Positions 44,229 to 53,715 of a stretch of 64,000 nt of DNA are shown here, one piece after another. Source of the DNA: JBBDIX01 sp050486225 (GTDB lineage Bacteria; Actinomycetota; Nitriliruptoria; Nitriliruptorales; Nitriliruptoraceae); contig JBJHCV010000001.1 of the NCBI GenBank assembly GCA_050486225.1, positions 478,306-542,305 on the forward strand, given 5' to 3'. Both the position numbers and the translations under genes were made by a program. How positions within the stretch are numbered: the first letter of the stretch is position 1; every line of letters starts with the position of its first letter. A model generated the notes under the pieces. It ran no database searches. It was given only the letters and a program-made list of their open reading frames with translations, and was not told the DNA's origin.

Positions 44229-46883
44229 CTACAGCAGCCGCAGTTCCCGGGCGCGGGCCGCCGCGTGTGTGCGCGAGTCCGCGTCGAGCTTGCGCAGGAT
44301 CCGGGTCAGGTGCGACTTGACGGTCGCCTCACCGATGAACAGGGCAGCGGCGACCTCGCGGTTGGAGGCACCGGCGGCGACCTGCGCCAGCACCTCGCGT
44401 TCACGCGGCGACAGGACCTCGTCGGTGCCCGGGATCGGCAGCGGCTCGTGACTGGCGTGTGCGGGCGCGCTCGCAGCGAGGACCTGTCGGAGCATGTCGA
44501 CGTGGATGCCGGCGCGTACACATCGTTCGAGCACGCCGCGGTTGGCCCGCGCCTCCGGGACCAGGATCCCCGGCCCGACCCGAGCCGCCTCGTGGAGGGT
44601 CGGCAGGGTGGACTCGAGGGCGGCGGCGACCCGTCCCGACTCGAGCAGGATGCTGGCCCGGTCCAGGCCCGGCATCCCCGCGAAGAGCCAGCATCGGCCG
44701 TCACGCTGGGCCTGTTCGCTCTGCCGCAGGAGTTCCACGGCATCGTCGGTTCGACCCTCGATCCGGGCGACCATCGCTCCGGCGACGCCTCGGACGACGG
44801 TCTCCTCGAGGTGCCCGGTCCGGGGCGGACCGGTGAGGTACCGGTCGGAGGTCGCGACGACCCGTTGGTGCTCTCCGGACAACCACTGCAGGCGCATGGC
44901 CGCAAGCGCGTAGGTGTGGCGGTACTGGCGGTACACCGGCTCGTCGAGCCGGGGCAGGGCGTCGTCGAGGACTCGCTCCACGGTGCCGAGGTCGCCGGTC
45001 CCGAGACAGATCGAGACCAGCAGGAGTTCGGCCTCCTGGTGCTTCCATGCGATCTGGCCGTACTCCACCGACTCGGCGAGGCACTGGCGCAGTTCGCGGG
45101 TGGCCTCGCCGACGTCGAGTCGCAGCAGCGATGCGCCGGCTCGCACCGGGCGCATCCCGGTGACGGTCGCGTGGTCGTCGTTGCGCAGCCCGTCGGCCAG
45201 GCGCTCGACCGCGTCGGCGACCCAGGCGGGACCGCGGTCGACGAACAGCAGGGTGGGGGAGAGGGCGGGCCCGATCGCCCTGCGCAGGCTCACCGCGTCC
45301 GACGCGAGCGTCCGGTCCACGGCTTCGTGGATGCAGTCCGACACCCGGTGCCACTCGTCGCGGTAGTAGTTCCACCAGGCCGCCACGCCGAGGACGATGG
45401 GTCGCCACGCGTCGTCGCAGTGTTCGAGCGCATGCTCGATCGCCCGGCCGGTGCCGTCCAGGTCGCCGAGCTGCAGGTGGGCCTCCGCGAGCATGTCCCC
45501 GACCTCGGCGGCCTGGGTGTGCCGTCCCGCCGACACGAGGCGGCCCCACAGTGGTTCGAGCGCACGGACCACCTCGTGCGCACGGCCGCTGACGTGCTCC
45601 GGCCAGACACGCAGCAGCGCAAGGCGGTGGTCGGCGTCGATCACGTGATCGGGCAGTGCACGGAGTGCCGGCTGGACCTGCAGGATCGTGCTGGTCTCGA
45701 GTTCGTCGTACGCGAGCTCCACGATGAGGGAGGCAGCGGTCGCGTGGTCCCCGGCAGCCGTCAGGTGTCGCAACGCCCGGAATGCCGGAAGGGCCCCGGC
45801 CGCGCGCCGGTGCAGCAGGCCGATCTCCTCGCGCGATCGCTCCGTCGCGAGCCGGTCGCGCAGGAACGCGGCGAACAGGTCGTGGGTCCGCCAGGTGTCG
45901 TCGGTCGCGCCACGGTGACGGGTCAGGAACAGGTTGCGACGGTCGAGGTCCTCCAGGACCCGGCGGCTGTCGGCCCGACCGGTCACCGCGTCGCACACGG
46001 CGGGCGAGAGCTCGTCGAGGATGGACGTCTCGAGCAGGAAGCCGCGAAGGGTGTCCGGCAGGCCGGCCAGCACCTCCTCGGCGAGGAATCGTTCGAGATC
46101 GCTGAGCACCTCGGGTGACACGCGGGATGGGGTCGTGTCCGCGCCACGTTGCGTGGTCGCGAGCCGGACGGCGGCGGCCCAGCCTCCGCTGGCGGTCAGT
46201 ACGGCGTCCACCGCTGCGTCGTCCACGGGCGCGTCGCGGCTCAGGACGTGTTCGACGGCGTCGCGGTCGAGCAGGAGGTCGTCCAGCCCGAACTCGGCAA
46301 CCTGGTCACGGACCCGACGTCGCGCGAGCGACAGGTCGGGTTCGACCCGGCTGGACAGGACGACCCGGACGTCCGGCGGCAGGTGGTCGAGGAGTTCGTC
46401 GAGGACGTCTGCCGTGTCTGCGTCGGTCACCTCGTGGACGTCGTCGAACACCAGAGTGGCGGACCCGTGGTCGCCGAGGTCGTTGACCAGCGCGGTCGCC
46501 AGCTGCCGGGGGGTGGGTGCTGCACCCGCGTAGGCGAGCAGTTGTGCGACTCGCCCGCCGAACTCATCGCCGAGACGCCGACGTCCCGCCTCGACGAGCG
46601 CGGCCGCGAGCACGGTCGGTTCGTTGTCGTCGGGACCGAGCCGGATCCACACGACGTCGTCGCCGGCCGTGGCCGCCCAGGAGGCCAGCGCCGTGGTCTT
46701 CCCCGAACCGGCCGGCGCGGTGAGGATCGTCAGCGCGCGGGTGGTGACCGCCTCGTCGATGCGGCGCACGACGTGGTCCGTCGAGACCCGATCGTCGAGC
46801 ACCGGTGGCAGGAACTTGGTGAAGGGGAAACGTTCGGGCGCATGCTCGCGCGCCACCGTCGTGGTGTGCTCCGTCCCCTCCAT
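44229..46883 (-). CDS. MalT-type LuxR regulator with NTPase domain
   Basis: 884 residues from ATG 46883. The N-terminal STAND-type NTPase has Walker A LTAPAGSGKTTAL and Walker B ATLVFDDVHEV, then a helical repeat region (about 400-800). The C-terminal LuxR helix-turn-helix reads LSPREREVLAQVAAGASNRE, then ATVKSHLTRILRKL. Size and layout match MalT-like activators that respond to a small ligand. Candidate targets are the neighbouring amidase and membrane genes. Confidence 0.9.
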   Translation of the reverse strand: MEGTEHTTTVAREHAPERFPFTKFLPPVLDDRVSTDHVVRRIDEAVTTRALTILTAPAGSGKTTALASWAATAGDDVVWIRLGPDDNEPTVLAAALVEAGRRRLGDEFGGRVAQLLAYAGAAPTPRQLATALVNDLGDHGSATLVFDDVHEVTDADTADVLDELLDHLPPDVRVVLSSRVEPDLSLARRRVRDQVAEFGLDDLLLDRDAVEHVLSRDAPVDDAAVDAVLTASGGWAAAVRLATTQRGADTTPSRVSPEVLSDLERFLAEEVLAGLPDTLRGFLLETSILDELSPAVCDAVTGRADSRRVLEDLDRRNLFLTRHRGATDDTWRTHDLFAAFLRDRLATERSREEIGLLHRRAAGALPAFRALRHLTAAGDHATAASLIVELAYDELETSTILQVQPALRALPDHVIDADHRLALLRVWPEHVSGRAHEVVRALEPLWGRLVSAGRHTQAAEVGDMLAEAHLQLGDLDGTGRAIEHALEHCDDAWRPIVLGVAAWWNYYRDEWHRVSDCIHEAVDRTLASDAVSLRRAIGPALSPTLLFVDRGPAWVADAVERLADGLRNDDHATVTGMRPVRAGASLLRLDVGEATRELRQCLAESVEYGQIAWKHQEAELLLVSICLGTGDLGTVERVLDDALPRLDEPVYRQYRHTYALAAMRLQWLSGEHQRVVATSDRYLTGPPRTGHLEETVVRGVAGAMVARIEGRTDDAVELLRQSEQAQRDGRCWLFAGMPGLDRASILLESGRVAAALESTLPTLHEAARVGPGILVPEARANRGVLERCVRAGIHVDMLRQVLAASAPAHASHEPLPIPGTDEVLSPREREVLAQVAAGASNREVAAALFIGEATVKSHLTRILRKLDADSRTHAAARARELRLL

Positions 46884-46942
46884 GGCGGAAGTATGCAGGG
46901 CCGCCACGTCCGATGTGCTCGTGGCACCGGGTGGGGCCCGTC

Positions 46943-47563
46943 TCAGTGGCCCGACGTCCGTGGGGGCGCGGGTCGTCCGCCCTGCCTGAGCCGGAACCAT
47001 CGCCAGCCGACGACTCCGATCGCCGCGAGCAGGACCGCGACGGTCGGCGGGAAGGCGAGCAGCTTCACCTGCGTGATCGGGGACAGCACGGTCACCAGCC
47101 CGTCGAGGGTTCGGGGGTGGGCGGCCAGCGCGACGCCGAACCCGAGGTTCTCGATGACGTCGAGCACGGCGAAGGTGACCGGGAACGCCCACAGCCACGG
47201 TGCGCGTCGGGGGAACGCGCGGGCCGACAGCAGGATGGTCGCGGCGGCGAGCACGAGTGGGTAGACGGTGTCGACCACGAGCCCGACGGCGTACGCGCGG
47301 CGGCCACCCGCTCCGTAGGACGTGAACAGCGCGTGGATGTCAGCGGCCCCGTACCCGAACCACAGGTCCGGCTTGGTGGCCTCCGACGACATCGGGAGTC
47401 CGACGGGCAGGCCGGTGTGGTGCTCGAGCCACAGGTCGGCGAGGGTCAGCGCCACCAGACAGGCGACCAGCGCGGCCAGCGCCAGCCGGGCCCGCCGAGG
47501 GCTCGCCCAGTCAGCGATCGGGACACCGCGGACGGGTTCGGACGTCGCAGGGCGGTCGGTCAC
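46943..47563 (-). CDS. Polytopic membrane protein, unknown
   Basis: About 206 residues from GTG 47563, with GAGG upstream. Four hydrophobic segments: LALAALVACLVALTLADLWL, LVVDTVYPLVLAAATILL, WLWAFPVTFAVLDVIENLGF and LAFPPTVAVLLAAIGVVGW. A longer frame back to 47800 adds only low-complexity sequence and is not favoured. It begins 60 bp upstream of the MalT-type gene. No family recognised. Confidence 0.55.
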   Translation of the reverse strand: MTDRPATSEPVRGVPIADWASPRRARLALAALVACLVALTLADLWLEHHTGLPVGLPMSSEATKPDLWFGYGAADIHALFTSYGAGGRRAYAVGLVVDTVYPLVLAAATILLSARAFPRRAPWLWAFPVTFAVLDVIENLGFGVALAAHPRTLDGLVTVLSPITQVKLLAFPPTVAVLLAAIGVVGWRWFRLRQGGRPAPPRTSGH

Positions 47564-48032
47564 GGGGACACCTCGGTGCGCGAGCGCCGGCTCGCGGAAG
47601 GATCGCACGTCTGCGGTCGCGCGTGTGGGAACGTCAGCACCGTCACCCTGCGCCACAACATCAGGCTCCGCCACGTCACCCTCGACACCACCTGCGACCG
47701 CCAGCCCCGCAACGTCGGACCCGGACCCCGACCCAGATGACGAACCGCCCCGAAACGAGAACGATGTCCCGAGACCTGCGGGAAGCATGTCTCGGGACAT
47801 CGCAACGGAGAGCCTGGAACAGAAGTCAGGATCGAGGTGCTAGAGGTGCCTAGCTAGCAAGATTCGCGACCCGCGGAAGTGGCGTTTCCACGGTCGGAGC
47901 CCGCGGATTCCACCCCACTTATGTCGGCTATGTGCCCCCGCTGCCGCCTACGCTGGGATGAGCGTCGCCGTCTGCGCGTCGAAGGGCGTCGGCGGTGTTC
48001 CTGACGGCGGTGGGGGTGGGCTCGTGGCAACG
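47564..48032. other. Core/accessory boundary with no supported gene
   Basis: About 470 bases. The left part is compositionally like coding DNA but has no convincing start. The right part (about 47835-47940) is less GC-rich, with GCTAGAGGTGCCTAGCTAGC. I see no tRNA, repeat or att-like duplication here. Genes to its right are mostly defence or mobile functions. Confidence 0.5.
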
Positions 48033-48956
48033 ATGGCGAAGCTGCAGTTCGGGCGCCTCACGGAAGCGTGGGTCGGGGAGGCCGCGGACTTCACGCCGTT
48101 GCTCGCGGAGCAACTCGATGCGGTGGGTGACGCGATCGGGCTCGATCTCACGTCGCTGGGCGAATCCGAGGTGCTGACCACGGGCGGTCGCCGGATCGAC
48201 ATCGTCGCGCAGGGGGAGGACGGGTCCGAGTTCGTGATCGAGAACCAGTACGGCCGTGCCGATCACGATCACCTCACGCGCGGTCTGGCGTACGCCGTGG
48301 CACGGCGTGCCCGGGGACTCGTAGTCATCGCAGAGGAGCACCGCGACGAGTTCCGGGCGGTTGCGCAGTACCTCAACGATCTCGCGGAGCACGACGCGGA
48401 GCGGGGCATCGCGGTGTGGCTCGTGGAGGCGAAGGCGGTGCGGATCGGCGAGAGCCCGTGGGCGCCGCTGTTCACGGCCGTGGCGGAGCCGAACGCGTTC
48501 ACTGCCACGGTGGAGCAGGTCAAGCGGAACGAGGTCCCGCAGTCGGTCGACGAGTTCTGGGAGCAGTTCGGGGATCCGGACACGCTCGTCGCGGCGCAGG
48601 ATGTGCTGTCGAAGTGGCTCGCCGCGGGCTACCGGCGACGTCTCGGACCCAACCACGTGGTACTCGAGGCTGCCGGGCCCTCGAAGAGTGGCGTGCGGAC
48701 GGTCGTCGCGATCTACTCGGACGGGCGCGTCATGGTGCCCTTCGGCTCGTACGCGGGGCAGAACAGCGGCATCCCCGTCCAACCGCTCACCACGAGCGAC
48801 TTCCGAACGAACGCTGACGTCCTGTTCGGCTTCTCCGGCACCGAGACGATGGCACGTACGACCGAGCCCTGGCTGACCCAAGAGAGGGTCGAGCCGTTGC
48901 TCCAGTTCTGCTTCACCGTCGCGACGGCCTACGACGAGGCGATCGAGGGGAGTTAG
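48033..48956 (+). CDS. Putative PD-(D/E)xK-type nuclease-like protein
   Basis: About 307 residues from ATG 48033 (MAKLQFGRLTEAW); starts at 47958 and 48024 are also in frame. The segment RRIDIVAQGEDGSEFVIENQ has the spacing of a restriction-like core: Asp, then E-x-Q in place of E-x-K. It is followed by GRADHDHLTRGLAYAVARR and RGLVVIAEEHRDEF. The C-terminal half has no recognised domain. Similar cores occur in uncharacterised proteins of defence loci. The nuclease assignment is an inference from one motif. Confidence 0.5.
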   Translation: MAKLQFGRLTEAWVGEAADFTPLLAEQLDAVGDAIGLDLTSLGESEVLTTGGRRIDIVAQGEDGSEFVIENQYGRADHDHLTRGLAYAVARRARGLVVIAEEHRDEFRAVAQYLNDLAEHDAERGIAVWLVEAKAVRIGESPWAPLFTAVAEPNAFTATVEQVKRNEVPQSVDEFWEQFGDPDTLVAAQDVLSKWLAAGYRRRLGPNHVVLEAAGPSKSGVRTVVAIYSDGRVMVPFGSYAGQNSGIPVQPLTTSDFRTNADVLFGFSGTETMARTTEPWLTQERVEPLLQFCFTVATAYDEAIEGS

Positions 48957-49034
48957 GTCTCCAGCTCGGCTCTGGACCTTGGGTCTTCCGCAGTGCCCCG
49001 ATAGCGCTACCGAACCGCGTCGAGCTGGATGGAC

Positions 49035-49622
49035 CTAGCCGATGAGTTGCGAGAGTCGCCTCACTCCCGACGCGGACTGGCCAGCCGCTAGCAGCGCGCC
49101 GAGTGTCAAGTCTTTGTCGATCAGTTGCATCGACGTGGTGCGCCGGAGCGCCTGGTCTCGACCGAAACCGCGAGCAAAGCCGTTGTTGCCGTAGCACTGC
49201 AGCGTCTCTACGAGCTCGAGGACATCGTCGGGCAGCGTCTCGCTCAACTGATTGCTGGTGAGGTCTACGGCTCGGTGCCATCGTGCCCACCCCTCCAGCT
49301 TCGTGCCGAAGCCCTCAACGACGGCGAGGCTGCCTCCGTTTGCAAGCTGGATGGCGAACTCGAGCGATTCCCAGTCCGGCACATACGCCAGAACCGCCAG
49401 TCGTCCGCTTGGGACCCGACGTTGGCCTGCGCGTCGAGAAGTCTTCCAACCCATCCTGTCGACGTCTGGGATTCCGTATTCCTGGATGGCAGGTGTGACT
49501 GCACCTGGCCGCTCCCCATGCTCGGCGGCTTGCTGCTTCAGCCAGCGGATGGCGAGCACGGCTGCTGCGTGCCATGGCCGTTCCTGAGCTTCCGGGACCC
49601 AGGCAACTGCGCGAACAGGCAT
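49035..49622 (-). CDS. Hypothetical protein
   Basis: 195 residues from ATG 49622, with a clear GGAGG upstream. Soluble, no signal peptide. Features: an N-terminal WHAAAVLAIRWLKQQAAEHG helix, central GRLAVLAYVPDWESLEFAIQ and a Gln/Leu-rich C-terminus. One cysteine. Codon use is less GC-biased than in the core genes. No family recognised. Divergent from the next gene. Confidence 0.55.
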   Translation of the reverse strand: MPVRAVAWVPEAQERPWHAAAVLAIRWLKQQAAEHGERPGAVTPAIQEYGIPDVDRMGWKTSRRAGQRRVPSGRLAVLAYVPDWESLEFAIQLANGGSLAVVEGFGTKLEGWARWHRAVDLTSNQLSETLPDDVLELVETLQCYGNNGFARGFGRDQALRRTTSMQLIDKDLTLGALLAAGQSASGVRRLSQLIG

Positions 49623-49741
49623 CCTCGCCTCCGATCCGGTGGACGATGAACCCTATGCAGCCCTTGCGACACAGCAGGCGTGGGGGCCGCGTGCCGTTGG
49701 ATCTCCTCTGTCATGGTTCGGTACGGAGGGCATCATTCAGA

Positions 49742-50692
49742 GTGGTTGGTGCCGTCACAGTTGCGCCACGCGGGTGGATCGAGGACATCGGAGTCGTTGT
49801 GGAGTTTCCGCCCTCAATCACCATTGATGCCAGCGGGCTGCCGGAGTCGCGGTCGGCCGTGGCTGAGGAAGTCGCCATGCGTGTCATCAGGCAGCTACTC
49901 GATGCCGAGACCGAGCGCACGGACCTGCGGGACGGTCCCGACGGGCTGCATGACTTCGATGCCATGACTGAGGGACGGACACTCGCCTTCGAGGTGACCG
50001 CATGCATCGACAGCGACCTTGCCGGATTCGACGCAGTTCCGGACCGGGATGCGATCCACTGCCGCGTGCCGGGTGTGGGGTGGTCGTGGGCAGTCCGCGT
50101 TGAAGAATCAACCAGGCTTCGTGGGCACATCGACCGAGTAGCGCCGCTTCTCGCTCAGTTGGAGGCCGCGGGTGTTACAGGACTTGCGGATACACGGGCG
50201 AGCGATTCGGAGTTCTTCGTTCGCTACGCGACCGAGGACGCCTCCCCAGTCGCACGGTCGGTCGTCGAGGCCTGCTTCTCGGCGGGAATCGATACCGCGT
50301 GGGCATTCGCCCCGGACGGTGACGGGCCGGTCGTGGTGTTCGAGCGGCGGTCGCGGCACGGTTCAAGTAGATCGGAGTTCCTGGTCACTGCCGAAGTGAA
50401 CCGAGCAGCGCAGGCGAAAGCCGGCGTACTGGGACGTGATCACGCGCGGGCGCGCGATGCCGCTCACCTGTTCGTTTGGCTCGATCCTGACCTCTGCCGC
50501 GAGGGAGTCGAATTTGCGATGTGGAGCGGCTACCCCGGCGAAGCGCCCAGACCCTTGCTGCCTGAGGTAATCGATCATGTCTGGGTCGCTATGTGGTCGC
50601 TGACTCCGGGCGAGGGAATGGGACACGTGATCGTGTGGGAAGCCTCACGCGGTGGCCAGTGGCGACACGCCGCCCCGTGTCCTGGCCGTTAG
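49742..50692 (+). CDS. Hypothetical protein with possible restriction-like core
   Basis: 316 residues if GTG 49742 is the start (GGAGGG at 49725-49730); the open frame reaches back to 49574 but would run into the divergent gene. GLHDFDAMTEGRTLAFEVTA could be the D...E-x-T core of a nuclease-like fold, but this is weak. Later segments (EFLVTAEVNRAAQAKAGVLG, AAHLFVWLDPDLCREGVEFA) match nothing I know. Composition differs from the core genome. Confidence 0.5.
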   Translation: MVGAVTVAPRGWIEDIGVVVEFPPSITIDASGLPESRSAVAEEVAMRVIRQLLDAETERTDLRDGPDGLHDFDAMTEGRTLAFEVTACIDSDLAGFDAVPDRDAIHCRVPGVGWSWAVRVEESTRLRGHIDRVAPLLAQLEAAGVTGLADTRASDSEFFVRYATEDASPVARSVVEACFSAGIDTAWAFAPDGDGPVVVFERRSRHGSSRSEFLVTAEVNRAAQAKAGVLGRDHARARDAAHLFVWLDPDLCREGVEFAMWSGYPGEAPRPLLPEVIDHVWVAMWSLTPGEGMGHVIVWEASRGGQWRHAAPCPGR

Positions 50693-50829
50693 CCGCGTCA
50701 GCACATCAGCGGCGTGTTTCGCGCATCGACCCGTTGCAGCACGAGTCGCCGGCACGACACGTCACCATTGGTAAGGCCCACGGCATTCCGTGGACACGAG
50801 GCGGTCGGACGGCCGCCGCCGACCCGCCG

Positions 50830-51168
50830 CTACTCCGGACCTGGTGCGGTACGGGCGGTAGCGAAGGCCAGGGCAGTGAGGGCGGCTTGGCCGGCCCAGC
50901 GTTGACCGTTGATGGTGCGGCTCCAGGTCTGCTTGGAGAAGCCCCAGGCGCGACCGAGCGCGGCGCCGCTGGGGCGTGCCGGGAGGGCGCGCCAGCGCAG
51001 GATGAGGTGGTGCTGGGCGGCGGCGATGCGGGCGGAGTGTGCGTCGCCGCCGTCGGGGAGGTGGAATACGAGCTTGGGGTCGTGTCCGTACCGGTGGGGG
51101 TCGACGGCGTAGTCGCGCGGCTGGAGGCGCCGTTGCCGGTCGATGCTGTTGCCGCCGGGGATCTTCAT
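50830..51168 (-). CDS. Small basic protein with possible helix-turn-helix
   Basis: 112 residues from ATG 51168 (MKIPGGNSIDRQRRL). The second half, LGRAWGFSKQTWSRTINGQR, reads like a DNA-binding helix-turn-helix. It lies downstream of a large palindrome and an acidic gene on the same strand. The frame is open further upstream (to 51507) but that part overlaps the acidic gene. Moderate support only. Confidence 0.4.
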   Translation of the reverse strand: MKIPGGNSIDRQRRLQPRDYAVDPHRYGHDPKLVFHLPDGGDAHSARIAAAQHHLILRWRALPARPSGAALGRAWGFSKQTWSRTINGQRWAGQAALTALAFATARTAPGPE

Positions 51169-51217
51169 GCCTGTGACGGTGGCCAGGCGATGGACGGCTG
51201 CATTCGCCGTGTCGACG

Positions 51218-51251
51218 CGTGGAGGGCCGCCCAGCTGGGCGGCCCTCCACG
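51218..51251. terminator. 34-bp perfect palindrome
   Basis: Every base from 51218 to 51251 pairs with its mirror position, around a central CCCAGCTGGG. It lies between the stop of the acidic gene and the start of the small basic gene. It could act as a terminator, or as a binding site for a dimeric protein. Confidence 0.6.
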
Positions 51252-51266
51252 GTGGTGTCGGTCGGT

Positions 51267-51788
51267 TCAGCTCGGGACGGGCTCGGGGTCGATGGTCATG
51301 CGGGTGGACCCCGCGTTGGGCAGACCGGGCAGCCACCACATCGCCATCGGATTCATGTCGAGTGCGACCCAGCCGCAGGCGGCGGCTGGCGTGGTGGGGT
51401 CGAGCTTGTCCTCGAACTGGTGGCGCCTGCCTGTGCGGAACGCTGCGATGGTGCGCATGGCGGCGTCGCCATCGAGCAGGATCTGCACGTCCCGCTCGGG
51501 GTAGCACACGGTGAGCGTGCCGAGCAGCACGGCGTTGACCTCGTTCATGGTTCGTCGATGGAGCCCTGGCGACGCGCCGCCAGCCTGAGCGTCAGGGTCG
51601 TCGAGCAGGTCGTCGTCATCGTCGTCGAGGTGGTCTTCCTCGTCGTGGGGTTCTTCGGTGTCCGACTCGCCGTCGGTCGTGTCAGGGTCGCCCTCGGCAG
51701 TGGTCTCGCCGATGGTCGGCGCGTGCTCGACGTTGTCGTTGCTTGCGGGGTCGTTGTCGGGTGGTGTGGGTTCGTGTTGGTCGGTCAT
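51267..51788 (-). CDS. Acidic hypothetical protein
   Basis: 173 residues from ATG 51788, with AAGGAG 6-7 bases upstream. The first ~75 residues are extremely acidic and disordered (TEEPHDEEDHLDDDDDDLLD). A compact second half (MNEVNAVLLGTLTVCYPERD, ACGWVALDMNPMAMWWLPGL) looks folded. Highly acidic heads like this occur in DNA mimics and chaperone-like partners; no function is assigned. It follows the transposase operon on the same strand, beyond a hairpin. Confidence 0.5.
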   Translation of the reverse strand: MTDQHEPTPPDNDPASNDNVEHAPTIGETTAEGDPDTTDGESDTEEPHDEEDHLDDDDDDLLDDPDAQAGGASPGLHRRTMNEVNAVLLGTLTVCYPERDVQILLDGDAAMRTIAAFRTGRRHQFEDKLDPTTPAAACGWVALDMNPMAMWWLPGLPNAGSTRMTIDPEPVPS

Positions 51789-51854
51789 GGCGGCTCCTTG
51801 TTGGTGACCGGTGCCGGTAGCGCACCGCAGGCGCGGCGCGGTGTCGCGTGATCG

Positions 51855-51890
51855 GCGGGGTTGTCTCAGCCATCGCTGGGACAACCCCGC
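51855..51890 (-). terminator. Hairpin terminator after the transposase gene
   Basis: 16-bp stem with one G-T pair (51855-51870 with 51875-51890) and a 4-nt loop CATC, 10 bases beyond the transposase stop. Confidence 0.8.
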
Positions 51891-51900
51891 CTCACTCCGG

Positions 51901-53715
51901 CTACTGGGCGTTGCCGTGCTTGTCGTTGAAGGAGCGCACGAGGTGGATGTTGACCGCGACGCTGGCGAAGCCAGTCATCAAGGTCTGACGGATCTGGCCT
52001 TGCATGGCGATGTCTTCTCTGCCGGTGCGTACCAAGCGCTTGTAGTGGGCGATGTAGCGCTCGGATGCGGTCCGCTGTTCGTAGGCGCGGATCCAGGCGC
52101 GGCTGCCGAACGGGTGCCGCTGGCGGGTGCCGGCACCGTCCTCGGCGGTGACGGTGAACGACTTCGCCGTACAGCAGTGCAGCTTGGCGTCCCGGACCTC
52201 GTCGAGCCGGTCACTGTCGTAGATCTCCGGTGTCTGGGCCGGGTCCAGCGACTGCGACTCGGGGCGGAGTGGGCAACGGATCCGTCCGGCCGCCGCGGGG
52301 CACTCAAGCCGCTGGCTGGCCATGTCGGGGGTGGGCCGGCCCTTGAGGCGCATCGCGTACTGCATGCGCGCGTCCCGACGTTCGTGGTAGGCCCGCCAGT
52401 CCTGACGGGTCGCGCCAGGTCCTGGGATCGCATCGACCTCGAAGCTGTCGGGCAGCATGGGGCAGTAGAAGTCGCCGCCCATCGTGATCGCGCCGGCTTC
52501 GGTCATCCCGGAACGGCCGCGTTGCAGCTCGGAGAGGTCGAAGGTCAGGTGTACGCCACGTTCCCCGAGGGGGCGGTGCATCGTCTCGTAGGTGCGCATC
52601 GAGTAGCCACGATCGACCAGCGCGTGGGTAACCGGACCGACCCGGCCGACCGAATCGACCATGTCGATCAGCGCGGGTGCGACCCCGGCCATGTCGTTGG
52701 CGGGCGCGACCCGCATCGCCAGGGCGAGCTCGGGTACGGGGGTGGCGTCCTCGCCGGGGACAGTGACGGCGTAGTGCACGAGGTAGCCGAAGTACCTCTG
52801 GACCTTGTCCACCTCGAACCCGGCCTGATCGAACCCACCAGCCGCATCCGCGCCCTTGGCCTTGCGTTGGCTGGTCGTGAAGCTGTTGCCTTTCGGGCGG
52901 CGACGACCCAGCTGCGCGTCACGATCTGCCGAGATCGAACCGACCCGGTTCGCAGACGCCTTGCGGGGCCGCCGGCCGTACGCCTCACGGTCCGTCCAGT
53001 CCACCGCCAACGCCTCGACCGGCATGCCCTCGGGCAGCGTGGCCTGCAGCAACCGATCGACCAGCTCGTTGAGCAGCCGCTCACGGCCGGCGCGTTGCTC
53101 GTCGTCCAGCGACGCTCGCTTCCGATCCGCGAGCTTGCGGGTGGGCTCGGCGGTGTCGAGCTCGTCGTCGGCGACGTGTGCGTCGAAGCACTTGCGATCG
53201 ACCGGAGGGGCCTTGAACTCGTCGATGATCTCGCCATCGACGGTGACCTTGAGACGTTTACCGCTGCGATGCGGGGAGGTATCCAGGCGGTCTGCGAGCA
53301 GGTTGAACAGGTGGCCGACCTGGGACTCGGTCAGCGGGACGCGTGTGCCGCCCGGCTCTTTGAGGCCGAGTTCGGCGAACAGGTCATCGGGGAGTTCGTT
53401 GCCCGTTTCGGTGATGTCCACCAGCGTGGGCCGCCGGTCGCGGAGACAGTTCATCACCGCCAGGATCAACAGGGCACGCAGCGTCAACCGCCGCGGGCGC
53501 CCCACGGCCTTGCCGGTGGTCGGGTTGCGGCGAACGACCAGATCAGCGAAGTCCTCCGCGACCTTCGAGCGGTCGACGATGCGGCAGACCTCGGCGAAGT
53601 CACGCCGCTGTTTGCGTTCCAACGGCGAGATCGAGAAGTGCGTAACGGACGGGGTACCGGGCTCCCCGGACGGCAGAACGCCGCCCGGACCCGTGAGCAT
53701 GGTGTTTGAGTTCAT
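51901..53715 (-). CDS. DDE-type transposase-like protein
   Basis: 604 residues from ATG 53715, which overlaps the stop of the recombinase-like gene (ATGA). Candidate catalytic acids: Asp in EALAVDWTDREAY (near 250), Asp in THALVDRGYSMR (near 365) and Glu in SERYIAHYKRL near the C-terminus, the spacing of IS4/IS1182-type transposases. A cysteine-bearing segment (LECPAAAGRIRCPLRPESQS) sits in the insertion before the last acid. The N-terminal ERKQRRDFAEVCRIVDRSKV region looks helical and DNA-binding. Family not identified. Confidence 0.65.
   Translation of the reverse strand: MNSNTMLTGPGGVLPSGEPGTPSVTHFSISPLERKQRRDFAEVCRIVDRSKVAEDFADLVVRRNPTTGKAVGRPRRLTLRALLILAVMNCLRDRRPTLVDITETGNELPDDLFAELGLKEPGGTRVPLTESQVGHLFNLLADRLDTSPHRSGKRLKVTVDGEIIDEFKAPPVDRKCFDAHVADDELDTAEPTRKLADRKRASLDDEQRAGRERLLNELVDRLLQATLPEGMPVEALAVDWTDREAYGRRPRKASANRVGSISADRDAQLGRRRPKGNSFTTSQRKAKGADAAGGFDQAGFEVDKVQRYFGYLVHYAVTVPGEDATPVPELALAMRVAPANDMAGVAPALIDMVDSVGRVGPVTHALVDRGYSMRTYETMHRPLGERGVHLTFDLSELQRGRSGMTEAGAITMGGDFYCPMLPDSFEVDAIPGPGATRQDWRAYHERRDARMQYAMRLKGRPTPDMASQRLECPAAAGRIRCPLRPESQSLDPAQTPEIYDSDRLDEVRDAKLHCCTAKSFTVTAEDGAGTRQRHPFGSRAWIRAYEQRTASERYIAHYKRLVRTGREDIAMQGQIRQTLMTGFASVAVNIHLVRSFNDKHGNAQ

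Noticed and set aside
46943..47800. A 285-residue version of the membrane protein starting at 47800
   Set aside because: The extra N-terminus is Ser/Gly- and Val/Ala-rich low-complexity sequence without a ribosome site; GTG 47563 is better placed.
47800..47940. A tRNA or tRNA fragment serving as an attachment site at the core/accessory boundary
   Set aside because: No cloverleaf or T-loop sequence could be recognised, and no duplicated att sequence was seen in the window.
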